From positions 32,124,501 to 32,188,500 of the forward strand of contig NW_024465885.1 in assembly GCF_017591425.1 (NCBI RefSeq): a DNA stretch of 64,000 bases, read 5' to 3'. The notes under the pieces were generated by a model. It had not been told where the DNA came from, made no database searches, and saw only the letters and a list, made by a program, of their open reading frames with translations. Below are positions 1-11,100 of the stretch, piece by piece. This DNA is from Ochotona curzoniae. Taxonomy: Eukaryota; Chordata; Mammalia; Lagomorpha; Ochotonidae. The position numbers were made by a program, and so were the translations under genes. The first letter of the stretch is position 1. Each line of letters starts with the position of its first letter.

Positions 1-834
1 TAAAAAATCATTGGCCATGATCAGTGGAATTTATCCTAAGGGTGCAAATATGACTCCACATTCAGATATGAATGAATATATTATACTACATACACCAAAT
101 AAAAGGGATAATCACGCCAAAAGAAGCACTATGGCACACACACACAAACACACAGACATATGTTATATAGACTGAGCTTTAACTGACAATGGGTCAGATG
201 TTCAAGAATACTTAGCAGGCATAACTCAATCACCTAGGTTAACATGGAAAGAGAAAGGGGGATTTTGAAAAAAAATCTCAATTTTACCTGTCACACTGAA
301 TTTATCCCCGTTATTGACTAAAATAAGATAATTAATACGTCTGTATCATTCATTTTGGTGCTTTCTGGATATTTCAAATGGCAACTGTGTTAAAATATTC
401 CAGATCACCTCTAAATAAAAGCAGGAGTAATACAAAATTCTCTTGATTTATTTCTCTCCTTTCTTTGTCTAATTCAATTCTGTAACTCTTCAAAATCTAG
501 CTAAAAATTGATTTGTGTGTCTCAAAGTTGTTTTACATTTTCTGATAGCAACCTGTGCTTAACATGTAAACTACCAACTACGTACCAATCAGTACTCTAT
601 TATAGTATTCTGTCACTAGGATTGCATTCAATCACATTAATTACTGGAAGACATTTCAATTGACAATTTCAGGAAAAAACATATGAACAGTCTAAAATAC
701 ACACTTGAACATCACATAATTAGAGTCAGTCTCAATATACACTCTATCATGTTTTTTACCAAAATAGATAGGGAATGGATTTAGACCCCTGACCTTATCA
801 ATTCCAAGCACACTATAAAATGTTTTATAGGAAG
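1..834. other. Unique AT-rich DNA, no feature seen
   Basis: No repeat, long open frame or structured element was recognised. A short CA-rich run lies near 139-155. Confidence 0.5.
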
Positions 835-1165
835 ATAGATATTAGGCTCTCATCTTGCACATGCCTGGATTCAATATGGGCACCAGTTCTAATCCCAGAA
901 CCTCCACTTTCCCTTTAGCTCCCTGCTTGAGACTTGGCAAATCAGTCTAGGACTGACCAAAGCCTTGGTATCTGGCACTCTTGTGGAGGATCCAGAAGAA
1001 GCTCCTGGCTCCTGGCTTCAGATAGGCTTCAGCTCTGCCCATTGTGGCCAATTGGAGAGTGAATCAGCAGATGGAAGATCTTATCTGATCTTATCTGACT
1101 TTCCAATTAAATCAATCAATCAATCCATTAACCCATCAATAAATGTTAAAAAAAATAAAGAAAGT
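835..1165 (+). mobile_element. CSINE, nearly full length
   Basis: All landmarks follow in order: 'cttgcacatgcctggat', 'caccagttctaatccca', 'tagctccctgcttga', 'gctcctggctcctggctt' and 'gagtgaatcagcagatgga'. The tail has become an imperfect (atca)n run followed by A-rich sequence near 1150-1165. The box A part of the head is decayed. A 70-codon frame inside it is a by-product. Confidence 0.88.
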
Positions 1166-1603
1166 AGAAATTGGTAAATATACCACAAGGATCTTGAGAG
1201 ACAAGAGATGGATAAGTAGAACCCTTGATTATTGTATGTTCCTGTTGTGGATATCATGAAAAACAATTAATACAGATCTTAGAGGATATGTTGAATTTAG
1301 AACCTCGAGCGACCACAGTTCCTGGAGTTCAAGGGGCTGGGTTTTGAAAATCAGCAAAGAGAAAATAACCATCGATTAGAAAACTTAATGACTTAATGAC
1401 TGAAGCAAACAGGGGAGGGGAATATAAAAATGTTACAAAAAGCAATAACCAGTCCAGTGGACAGAGCCACAGGACCTGTTGCTTCCACCTTCACGCTGAT
1501 GGTTGCTTAATTCACAATTCACATTTTGAAAATGCAATATCCATTGAGGAAAACTGGTGCTGTCTGAAGAATGTTAGAACTACTAACATTACTTCAGCAA
1601 TGT
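1166..1603. other. Unique DNA, no feature seen
   Basis: Mixed composition between two SINEs. No exon-like or repeat-like structure was recognised. Confidence 0.45.
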
Positions 1604-1687
1604 TACTTTCTTTTTTATCCCTCCCTCCCTCTCTGCCTCCCTCCCTCCTTTCCTTCCTTCCTTCTTTTCTTAATTCTTTCTTTCTGT
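1604..1687. repeat. Polypyrimidine tract (CCCT/CCTT-rich)
   Basis: Almost pure T/C with 'ctccctccctc' and 'ccttccttcc' runs. It lies just before the head of an old SINE. The open frame crossing it is low complexity. Confidence 0.85.
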
Positions 1688-1696
1688 TTACGCATG

Positions 1697-1995
1697 TTGG
1701 GGCATAGCAAGCTAATCATTCAGCTGCAGCAATATTAATCATTTAGGCACCAGTCCTAATATTGGGTGCTCCACTTCTATCCAACAACCTGCTAACAGCC
1801 TCAGAAAGCAGCAGAGCATGATCCAAGGCCTCGGACTGCTACACCTACATGGAGACATAGAAGATGCTTCTGGCTCCCAGTTTTGCACAGGCCCATCTAT
1901 GGCTTCTGTGGCCATTAGGAAAGTGAACCAGAGGAAGATCTCTCTCTCTTTCTCTCTCTCCCTGACACTTTCAAGTAAACTAAGTAAATCGTTAA
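1697..1995 (+). mobile_element. Old diverged CSINE
   Basis: Recognisable by 'gaaagcagcagagcatga', 'tccaaggcctcggac', 'acatggagacatagaagatg', 'cttctggctcc' and a CT-rich 3' part at 1937-1963. The head is heavily mutated, and the tail is reduced to 'aagtaaactaagtaaatcg'. Confidence 0.72.
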
Positions 1996-2402
1996 GAATA
2001 TACGTTTACTTAATTTGTATATGGGTATATATGAACATATTATTAAATCAACACATGTTAATAAGGAAAGTTAAGAGAAGTATATCCTGAAACATTTCTA
2101 CTAGTCTTTTTGAAATTATTTTGTAAAGTCACAATTATGTTAAACTATAAAATAAGGAAAGTCAAGTGAACTTTTAAAAGATTGAGTACCTTAAACAATG
2201 TTATCTAAGCAGATAATTTAAGAACTTTTTTGGCAATAATGGAAATGCCAGGTAGTCCTACCACATATCCTATTAAATAAGAAAAGTTATCATGATAATG
2301 ACAAAAATAACAATAAGAAAAAAAATAACAGTGGAGGTGAGTATGCTAAACTGGAACTATTGTACAATGTCATACAAACAATTGTATAAAGAAGATTTTA
2401 CA
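1996..2402. other. AT-rich unique DNA
   Basis: Nothing recognised. The stretch leads into the tandem array at 2403. Confidence 0.45.
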
Positions 2403-2483
2403 ATGTGAATCTATATTATAAAATGTAAACTTTTTATTGTGAAATGTAAATTTATACTGTACAATGTACAATTTATATTGTAG
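2403..2483. repeat. Imperfect 20-bp tandem array, four units
   Basis: Units start at 2403, 2423, 2444 and 2464. Each begins 'atgt', followed by an AT-rich core near 'aatttatattgta'. Lengths are 20, 21, 20 and 20 bp. Divergence between units shows the array is old. Confidence 0.7.
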
Positions 2484-2673
2484 TTAAATACAAACAATAT
2501 TACTCTGAAAATTTTTTGTTACACTGTATTAATTTTGAAATATGCTCACATTATGAATCACTCAAGGGAATAAGAAATAAACACATAGCATGGATATAAT
2601 GTACCATATATGTGTGTGTTTCTTACAAGTAGGTTCATATGTACATGAGGATTGAAAATATAAGAAAGTACAT

Positions 2674-3030
2674 GTGTTGCCTAGCATTGTGGTACAGTTT
2701 GTTAATCCATCATCTAACATGTCAGTATCCCATCTAACATGTCAGTATCCCACATGAGCTCCAGCTTCATTCCTGCTGGCTAAACTTGGAATCCAGCTCC
2801 CTGCTAATGCATCTGGAAAATTAGCAGAGGAGAATCTAAGTGCTTGAGCCACAGCATTCACATGGGAGACCCAGATGGACTCCCCGTTTCTTGGCTTTGG
2901 CCTAGCCCATCACTTGCCATTGATTCCAACTGGGGAATGTACTATTAGCTGGAAAATCATTTGCTGTCTGTTCTTCCCACTTATTTTCAGATTTGACTTT
3001 TCTCTCATGCAAAGATATCAATATATCATT
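2674..3030 (+). mobile_element. Old CSINE with internal 20-bp duplication
   Basis: Old subtype with 'ctccctgctaatgcatctgg', 'attcacatgggagaccc' and 'cttggctttggcctagccca'. The 20 bases at 2711-2730 are repeated exactly at 2731-2750, just 5' of the 'cccacatgagct' landmark. The 3' end is decayed, so the end coordinate is approximate. Confidence 0.68.
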
Positions 3031-3994
3031 TCAAAAGAAATGGGCTTCTTTGCATCATCATAAGAGTTAAAATCATGACTAGCTAGGAAACGATTTTCAA
3101 AACATATAAAGATTCTGTTTGTCTTCATATAGATATTTCTTCTTACCCCTTCTCTCCTAGGTATATATTTCCTCTCATTCCCTCCAACAGATTGGAAAAA
3201 TTTTAACATCTAACTGCTTTACATATACTTGGATATCAAGCTGTGTGACCAAAACTAGTTCTAATGAAAGAAATTAAAAGTGAGAGCAGTGTGTATCTAT
3301 TCCAGATTCATTAGAATTGCAGTTTATGTACAAATCAGTGTTGAATTTCTAGGATTTTATTTCTGCCTTATTAGTGACAGAGGAATAGGGCTTACATTTA
3401 TATGCCTGGATCGAGAAATTGCATGTTCCTATAGGCAAGTTATTTCTCTATTTTATTTTCCCACATTTTTTTGTTGTCATACAAACATCCTATTTTAATT
3501 CAACAACTTTAGCAAAGGCTGTGTCCTGGAGGATTAAATTCAAACTCAAAAATCTGCTCTAAAAAATTGCTATTCCATTGTGTTGATGACAATGTTTAGA
3601 ATGTCATTATCATACATTGTGGTGAATCCAACCAAGCTTTTTGGGATGAAACTTACAGAAATTTAATGACTACTTACAATAAACAAACAAATAAATAAAC
3701 AAATCAAATCCAGACCTGAGTGCAGAAAAAATACTGTTACAAATTTCACAGGTACTTTAAATGATGTGATTTTATTTTAGGGAACCTCTCTGTGAATTAA
3801 TACAAGTGAAAGGAAAGTTATTGTTCTTCTCTTACTTGTAAATCTATTCTTCAATGGATTCTTGTTTAGACTGCAAGATTATTAACCTAAGTAGATGTCA
3901 AGTGGAAAAGACACCCAGAAATGCAAAAGGAAGGCAAAGAAATGGAATACATTTTATGTACAGTTGTAAGTCACTGATATAAGGCTTAGTTTTT
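3031..3994. other. Unique DNA with a weak MIR-like stretch
   Basis: 3370-3470 contains 'ctataggcaagttatttctc' followed by a T-rich stretch, which recalls the MIR core, but the match is too weak for a firm call. Otherwise nothing was recognised. Confidence 0.35.
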
Positions 3995-4319
3995 AAAAGA
4001 TTAATTTTTATTTTTATCAGAAAGGCAGATATAGAGAGGAGGGACAGAGAGGAAGATCTTCCATCCGATGATTCACTCCCCAAGTGACCGCAACAGCTGG
4101 AGCTAAGCCAATCCGAAGCCAGGAGCCAGGAGCTTCTTCCACATCTCTCACGTGAGTACAGGGTCCCAAGGCTTTGGGCCGTCCTCAACTGCCCTCCCAG
4201 GCCACAGGCAGGGAGCTGGATGGGAAGCGGAGCCACGGGAACGAGATCCGGTGCCCACATGGGATCCCAGGGCGTTCAAGGCGAGTACTCTAGGCACTCC
4301 ACTATCACACCGGGCCCTA
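3995..4319 (-). mobile_element. CSINE, nearly full length
   Basis: Read on the complement, all landmarks are present with few changes. On the + strand these appear as 'gaagatcttccatccgatga', 'gaagccaggagccaggagct', 'gtcccaaggctttgggcc' and 'cagggagctggatgggaag'. Imperfect target duplications flank it: 'aaggcttagttttta' near 3981-3995 and 'aaagcttatttta' near 4321-4333. The divergence is low, so it is a fairly recent insertion. Confidence 0.93.
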
Positions 4320-7300
4320 CAAAGCTTATTTTAAGTGACAATGTGTATCTTCACTGCCACTGAGAAGATATTATCTAGGAAAAATCTAATTATGACACTG
4401 CTTTATATAATGGGCAAAGTCCACCTAGCACTATCCTCAGAATCGATTGCTTTCACAAATAAAAATTTTTCATTACTGAATTTCTCTTTAAGTTTTACAA
4501 ACAAATTCAATTTTTTTTTTCTCCAAGAAAAGAATCTCCTTTGGAACTTAAAATATGTGAAGATTTTATGAAGTCAGATGCCCACAATGGCAAATAGAAC
4601 CAAACTTGATTCTACTAGTCTTTTAGGTCAAACAAAAATTAGTGAGTTTGCCCTCAAGATTTTACTTTATAATAATGTAATTTCAAAGATAGCAAAAAGG
4701 AAACAAAATTGGGGTATTTTAGATTTAGGAAAGTTTCATAAGTTGAAGAAATTTCAGTGGGTTTGCTTTAAAATGTTGATTTATTTATTGTTTTGCTTTG
4801 TTTAAACTCTCTTCCATTTTTCCAGCAAATGGATATAACAATGCTATGTGAGGTACCTAATGTCAGTTTTTTAATCAACCAATTACTTCGAGTGAATAAT
4901 AATATAGGGAGCTTAAAGATGCCATTGCCATGTCCTAGTCTCAAGTTCAGTGAATTATATTCTATTTGTGCCATGGTACTAAATGACTACATGCCAAATT
5001 AAGAAAGCAGAGCGGCAACTGTGTATACAACTTCTCAGGTGATGTTTATTCAGGAGGTAAAAGTAGGGAAAAGGTATGCAGATGGATTCTGAAGAAATCA
5101 AAAGCTTGTTTAAATGCAAATGTTTCCAGAAAGAAGCAACATTTAGAGAGGAAATGATATATAAATTCATTCCTTCTCAGCTGAATGTTTTCTTCTTCAT
5201 GACAAGAGCCAAACTCCGGTGTATGACTGAGATACACAGGATATGTAAAGGCAGACACCTTTGTGAAACGACTTTAGAGATTTTTAAAACTTACTGCTGA
5301 GACACCTTCTTTAGCTGCAGATGTGAATCTGCCACGAAATTGTCTTCCATCCAGGAATTTTCAATATGAATCTTGCTTTCAAGATGAATTGACACTACCA
5401 GTTATAAAAGTGCAATTTGGCCTCTCTAATCACCACTTAAACTCTATGATAACACCTATTGCCTAGTGAAGTAATTAATAGAATTGCTTAATTTTTAAAA
5501 ATGTGACAACTTGGGATGTATTTTGCAGACAGTAATGCCTCAGTCGTAATTTGATGTCGATTATTTTTAATTGCAACTCTTTGTCATAGAACCAAGACGA
5601 ATGAATAATGCGAAAGGTGGAAAATAGACTACGTTGGCCTGTTAAGAAGTTTTTGTTTTTGTTTTTGAGAAAGCAGGAGAAGAAATAAGTGAACTGTCTC
5701 CTGCTTGGAAAGTAAATAATTAACATAGATCTCTTATATTTTTGCCTGTAACTTCAATATTCATAAGAGTTTTTTTAGGTCACTTAGTCCAATAAAATGT
5801 GGTTGTATAACTGTTAAAGAAAGAAAATGATGAAATGTTTATACCTCACCTATATTTTTTCTGCAGTGGATAGAATGAATATTTAGCAATGTGTGCTACC
5901 AGTTTGCAAATGTGTAATTAAAATCCCGACTCTTCCCTAATCATGTAACACTTAAGTTAAATGGTCTTAATAGACATATAATGATAGCTTTATATACCTA
6001 CATTACTTATAATCAAATGTAATTTCTATTTCAGTTTGAAAGCAACCATTAAATGCCTATTATGATTTTTAAGTAATTTGTCAGACATTTAATGAATACT
6101 TTACAAACCTAAATAGTAATTATTTGAAGAGACAACTGTTAACATATAGGGATGGCACACCATTCATTTGAACACAGAGTTTAAAACTAATTAGTGAAAT
6201 TAGTGAACTGTTTATGAAATGCTCAACAGATTTACTGAAAGAAGAAAAATCACCACTTTAATATGATTTTATTCCATTTCAAAATTTCCACGTTCTCATT
6301 TTATTTTATTCTGCATCCTATGGTATAACCAATTATGTTACACAAATTATATGGAATAAAATCATGTCAAAAGTAGTATTATATATATATATATTTTTTT
6401 TGTAGAATAAAAATGCAGTTCATTTTATTTTAGATTCTTTCAGGGAAATTAAACAAAGACTATGTAAGCACTCATGGAAGGCTATAGGTAATGAATACAT
6501 TTCTAATCATTTAGAATAAATGCTATTTCTAAATGTACATAAATCATCTTTCCACAACTGGAGTGTTAAATATTCTTTGAAATGACATAAAAGTTATATA
6601 TTATAGTGAAGTTATTAAATATTGTTCATAAAGCAGAAATAACTATTTTGGTCAATGAAGCTTCACTTATCAGCCTTAGAAGGAGATTCTAAAACCTGTT
6701 CTATGTGTATTATGCATTAAGTTATAAATTGTTTTTCTCTATTATATGAATTTTAATAGTACAAATTTGAAACTCAAGATAACATACACAAATCTAGATA
6801 ATTATCTGAACATGAAATGTTTTAGCCAATACCTATTGATGGGTACAATATTTTTTGATTATAGCACTATAAAACATTTCATAATCTGAATTTTTTTCAA
6901 TGTCATTACCACATTAGTCATTTATGATATGTCCTGCCCTAGCCAGCTTGTTTTTTCTGACATAAAAATAACATAATTACTTCTCCCTCTGTGCTCTCTG
7001 CCATTCCATGATAGATATGATTAATCATTACACTTCATGGCCAATATTACATGGCTATCTATACCCCACACATATAGGCATATATAGCATATGTGAAGTT
7101 TGAAACTTGTACATGAACAATAGTATTTTTCAAAATTTTCATTTTATAAATATGCACTTTATTTATTAATGTCCTTAAAATGGAAAAATAATTTTTCCTC
7201 TTCAACACAGAACTGAGAGATGTTGTTCTGCTTTCCTGTTTGTGTACTGGTTAACCAAGCCCTATCAGTGAGAATAGATACAAGTGAGGTGATGTTTTTC

Positions 7301-8244
7301 CTCTGTTATCCCTCCTCAATATAGGCATGTGAATGCAGGATCCATATTCTTAATTTATACTAGTTAGTCTTGGAAATGCAGTTCTAAGGAAGAGGGAGAT
7401 GGCCTATTACAGTATTCTTCAACTGTATTTATTTTCATGAGTTTGCTGAGTGATTTTTCAAAGTGACATAAGTAGCAAAATAACTTATTATCACATTTAG
7501 ATAACTCAACCTATATGGATAAACTCAGTTAAATATACAGGATTTGTCATATGAACATGCCAGAAAATTTATAATTTTATGCTAATTCATATGGAAATAA
7601 TTTTCAATTTGTGTATTGACAAATAATCATTTGGACACATGTGCCAGAACTGCACAGGTGTTTGTGATAGATGCATTAATCTCATGGGCACTGAATTGCA
7701 GGTAATGATAAAAGCCATACACTTATGTGAGATCAAGAAGGTATGATAGAGCTGAAGAAAAAAGATGATATCAAAAGCTGATTTCCATGTTACTCAATCG
7801 AAGTTGTTAGGAAATGAAGATTAAACCAGCATGGCAGAAATGGGATCTAAAGACTCCATAGAGGAGTAGAAGGAAAACTGAGCCACAAATAAAGGACTGA
7901 AATCCAAATGATGTCATCCACCTGAAAAGGAGAGGATATTTAAATCCTCATACATGGACAACCATGTCAAGAGTTAAGTATCACTGACTAGATGTAACAG
8001 TATAAGAGTAAATGGCAAAGAGATTAAGCAAATGCTGAGTGGCTCGCACAAAATCCTAATGAAACAGACTGAAATGACTAAGGGAGATTAAAATGAATGG
8101 TCATATGCTTTATTTGTTTTCATTCAGCATATTAGTGGCTAATTTGTCATATATTGCCTTTAAATTTGTTCTGAGTTACCTAATTTGTACAGGGGTCTCA
8201 TTCTGAAGGAATGCTGAATCTGATCAAATGTTTTCAAGTAACAA
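4320..8244. other. Long unique AT-rich interval
   Basis: Nearly 4 kb without any SINE. Minor content is a poly-T run at about 4510-4520 and an (AT)n/poly-T stretch at about 6379-6400. Several 60-80 codon frames exist on both strands, but none has a recognisable domain or splice context. Confidence 0.45.
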
Positions 8245-8552
8245 TATTTCTTTAATTGTTATTTTCTCTGAGATCTAGAACAGGACAAGAATTTTTAACA
8301 TCCATTATTCTTGTTCAGCATAATATTGAGAACTTTAGTAAGAGCGACAGTGAAGGTAAAATAAATATTGAAATGAAGAAATACAATGATCTGTTCTCAA
8401 ATGATATAATGTGCACAGGGAATCCTAAGCATTCCATCAAAAAGCAGTTGGAACCAAGAAAACAGTGAAGTAAAGTTGTTGAATACAAAATAGACATTAC
8501 AGAAGCATTAGAATTTTATACATCAAGGATAAATTCTAAAATGAAATTAGTA

Positions 8553-8873
8553 CCCAACGTAGTAGCCTAGTGGCTAAAGTCCTTCCCTTACATGCACCAA
8601 GATCCCATATGGTCCCCGCTTCTAATCCCGGCTGTCCTACTTCCCATCCAGCTCCCTGCTTGTGGCCAGGGAAAGCAGTCCAGGATGGTTTAAAGCCTTG
8701 GGACCTTGCAACCACGTTGGAGACCCAGAAGAAGCTCCTGGCTTCAGATCGTCACAGCTTCGGCCATTGTGGCTGCTGGAGGCGTGAATCAACAGATGGA
8801 AGATCTTTCCCTCTGTCTCTCTTCCACTCTGTATATCTGACTTTTGAATAAAAATAAAATAAATTTTAAAAAA
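8553..8873 (+). mobile_element. CSINE inserted in the L1
   Basis: It has an intact-looking box A ('tagcctagtggc') and a mutated box B ('cttctaatcccgg'). All body landmarks are present, and the tail is 'gaataaaaataaaataaat'. L1 ORF2 sequence stops just before it and resumes just after it, so the SINE is younger than the L1. Confidence 0.93.
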
Positions 8874-9864
8874 ATAATCACAAAAAATGAAATCTTTTGG
8901 GATAAATTTAAACAAAAAGTGAAATGTCTCCACAACTAATGTTATAAATCATTGATGAAAGTAATTGTTAAGAAGTTTTCCAAGATTGTCCCATAACAAT
9001 GCTGATCAAAAATTTGTCTTTTTCTACAAATGAGCAGGATGTTTTGCAATGGCACTGGATATCACTGTTACACATTTTTTTAATTAAAAATAATGTTACT
9101 CATTAGAAAAAAAAGGAAAGAAATTGTTAAGGAAACAAAAATGGATTAGAAGAATTCATATAGCTTAAATGTTCATATCACCCAATTATATATTTAAAGC
9201 AATAATTATCAAAACACCAATAAAACTCTAAAATTTATGTGTAGTGCATAAGATTTCCTATGAAGACATAGAAAGTCAAATTAGTGCTAAACAACCAGAA
9301 TAATGAAAAAAGTCAAAATGAAGACATCCCAACATATGATTTCAAAGCATACTACACAACTTTTAGTATTGATACAGCATTGTATTTTCACAGAAATGAC
9401 ATCCAGAATAATGAAAAGGAACAGCCTAGAAGTTAGTTCATACATATAAAACAGACTTATGGGATTAGTGTCCAGATCACACATTGGAGAAAAGATCATT
9501 GTTTTAAGAAATGATGTTGTTAAAACTGACTGTGCATGTGTATATTAACTCCCATCACATGCAAAATCAACTCAAGTTGGATCAATAATCTAAATTTAAA
9601 ATCTGAAATAATTAATTTGTGGAAGAAAATGTAGGGAAAACCATTAGAGATTGGTATGGTAATGACTTCTTGGATAAGATGACAAAGCAAAGGCATCAAA
9701 ACAAAGCTGAGCAAATGGGATTATAGCAAAGTTAGACACTTCTGTACTCAAAACAGATCATCAATAAAGTGATGTCTAGCACAATGGGAAAAAAATGCTT
9801 GCAAGCTATACAACAAAGATTAATATCCAAAAATTTTCTTCAATTCAAGAAATCAACAACATAC

Positions 9865-10404
9865 TGTGTTAGATCAGCCCTGGATCTCTGCCAGCTTGGC
9901 CCACGTGGGAGGCCAGAAGCACAGCACACTATGTCCCCAGCAGAACCCCCTAACAATGGTTCTGGCTAACCAAGATCTCAACCTTTCCTGCCTCTGGGCA
10001 TGCAGTGAGAACATGGGACTGCTCCCCCGTCGTCTCTTTTCTCTGCCCTTGGATGAGCTCTGCTAGGACTTCCCTGATAAATAACTATAGGAAGTTAAAC
10101 GGTGCACTCATCCTGTTTTTCAACCACATGTAACTAGTTTGTGCCAAGGCACAGCTTCCTGCTCTGCATGCAAACCATGATCTATGACAGACATGCCTAC
10201 CATCCAGTCACAATGTTGTTGAGTGGGAGGACTGTCAGGACCACCCTTCTGTCTGCCCCTTTTCCTACCCTATGAAAGCTTGTAACTTCTTCCAAATAAA
10301 TGGACACCCCACGCCAATTTGTCTCTGGTGGTTCGGCGGCTAAATAACACTGTCACCTCACTCCCTTGTGACTTCGGGGCCTGCTGGTCAGGAAAACCCA
10401 AAGA
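9865..10404 (+). mobile_element. Solo LTR of an endogenous retrovirus, inside the L1
   Basis: A GC-richer block of about 540 bp interrupts L1 ORF2. It starts 'tgtgttag'. A polyadenylation signal AATAAA lies at 10295-10300, followed by the U5-like 'gtctctggtggttcggcgg'. The 7-base string 'aacatac' lies immediately before it (9858-9864) and after it (10404-10410), as expected of a target-site duplication. No gag, pol or env sequence is present, so it is a solo LTR. The 3' terminus does not show the usual CA, so the end may be mutated or misplaced by a few bases. The 6-7 bp duplication suggests a class II (beta-like) element, which is an inference. Confidence 0.75.
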
Positions 10405-10465
10405 ACATACAATCAACAAATCCAGCAAAGAAATAGGCACAGGATTTGTAGACAGTTCTCAAAAA

Positions 10466-10634
10466 GATATATATATATATATATAGCATATATGCACATG
10501 CATATAATGTATATGATATATATTATGCATTATATAACATATCATATATAATCACAATATTATATATTGTATGTATATATTGTATAATACACATAACTAT
10601 AGAAAGATATATAATTATGTATTATTATATATAT
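10466..10634. repeat. AT-rich microsatellite region
   Basis: It starts as a clean (AT)n run at 10466-10485 and decays into about 150 bp of AT/GC-alternating sequence. It sits within the L1 remnant, between 'gttctcaaaaaga' and the resumed ORF2 sequence. Confidence 0.8.
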
Positions 10635-10914
10635 GATGTTGCTGGTAATTATCTAAATAACAACTAAAACCACTATGAAATATTACCTCACTCAGTTCAG
10701 TATGTGTGATTCCCAAAAGACAGAGGCAACATATGGATTTTCTTAAGGAGCTAGAAATACATAATGATCCAGCAATCTCCCGATGAGGTGTATACCTCAA
10801 CGCATGGACACATGGAGGTGCCTGTACTGCCCTATTTACATCAGCAGTATCCACGATAGACAAAATATAGAATCAACCGAAATGTCCATAATAAGAGGAA
10901 AAGAGATTGTGGCT

Positions 10915-11015
10915 ATCTCTGCTAATAGACCTGGGAAAGCGCAGAAGATGGTCCAAGTATGTGAGAAGCTTGGATGGAACTGTTCATCCTTGGCTTCAGT
11001 TAGAAACCAGTATAA
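10915..11015 (+). mobile_element. Possible short CSINE remnant in the L1
   Basis: 'acctgggaaagcgcagaaga', 'tggtccaagta' and 'ccttggcttcag' follow in CSINE order but with much divergence. No head or tail is visible. Confidence 0.35.
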
Positions 11016-11100
11016 AATTAATAATTTCCCAGAGTACAAACATTGGGAAAATTGATAACTATACACAACTGTAATTATGTGAAGCAATAAAGCTGTTAAT

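Larger units (their letters stand above)
8245..11100 (+). mobile_element. Decayed LINE-1, ORF2 3' half, with nested insertions
   Basis: Pieces of L1 ORF2 appear in the right order. The reverse-transcriptase region begins near 8275 ('aacaggacaagaat'). 'tgttgaatacaaaatagaca' lies at 8478. After a SINE, 'tttgggataaatttaaac' follows at 8897. 'catcccaacatatgatttca' starts at 9324, and 'gggaaaaaaatgcttgcaag' starts at 9785. After the LTR, the C-terminal part resumes ('tgatccagcaatctcccgat' near 10764) and ends near 11100. ORF2 encodes the endonuclease/reverse transcriptase that copies L1 RNA at the target site. This copy is full of stops and frameshifts and is dead. It is 5' truncated, with no ORF1 or promoter seen. 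Confidence 0.85.

Noticed and set aside
9769..10066. Overlapping 66-codon frames resembling a small protein
   Set aside because: They run from L1 ORF2 into the solo LTR, a chimaera of two dead elements.
8245..11100. Active L1 reverse transcriptase
   Set aside because: The ORF2 remnants are out of frame, truncated and interrupted by a SINE and an LTR.
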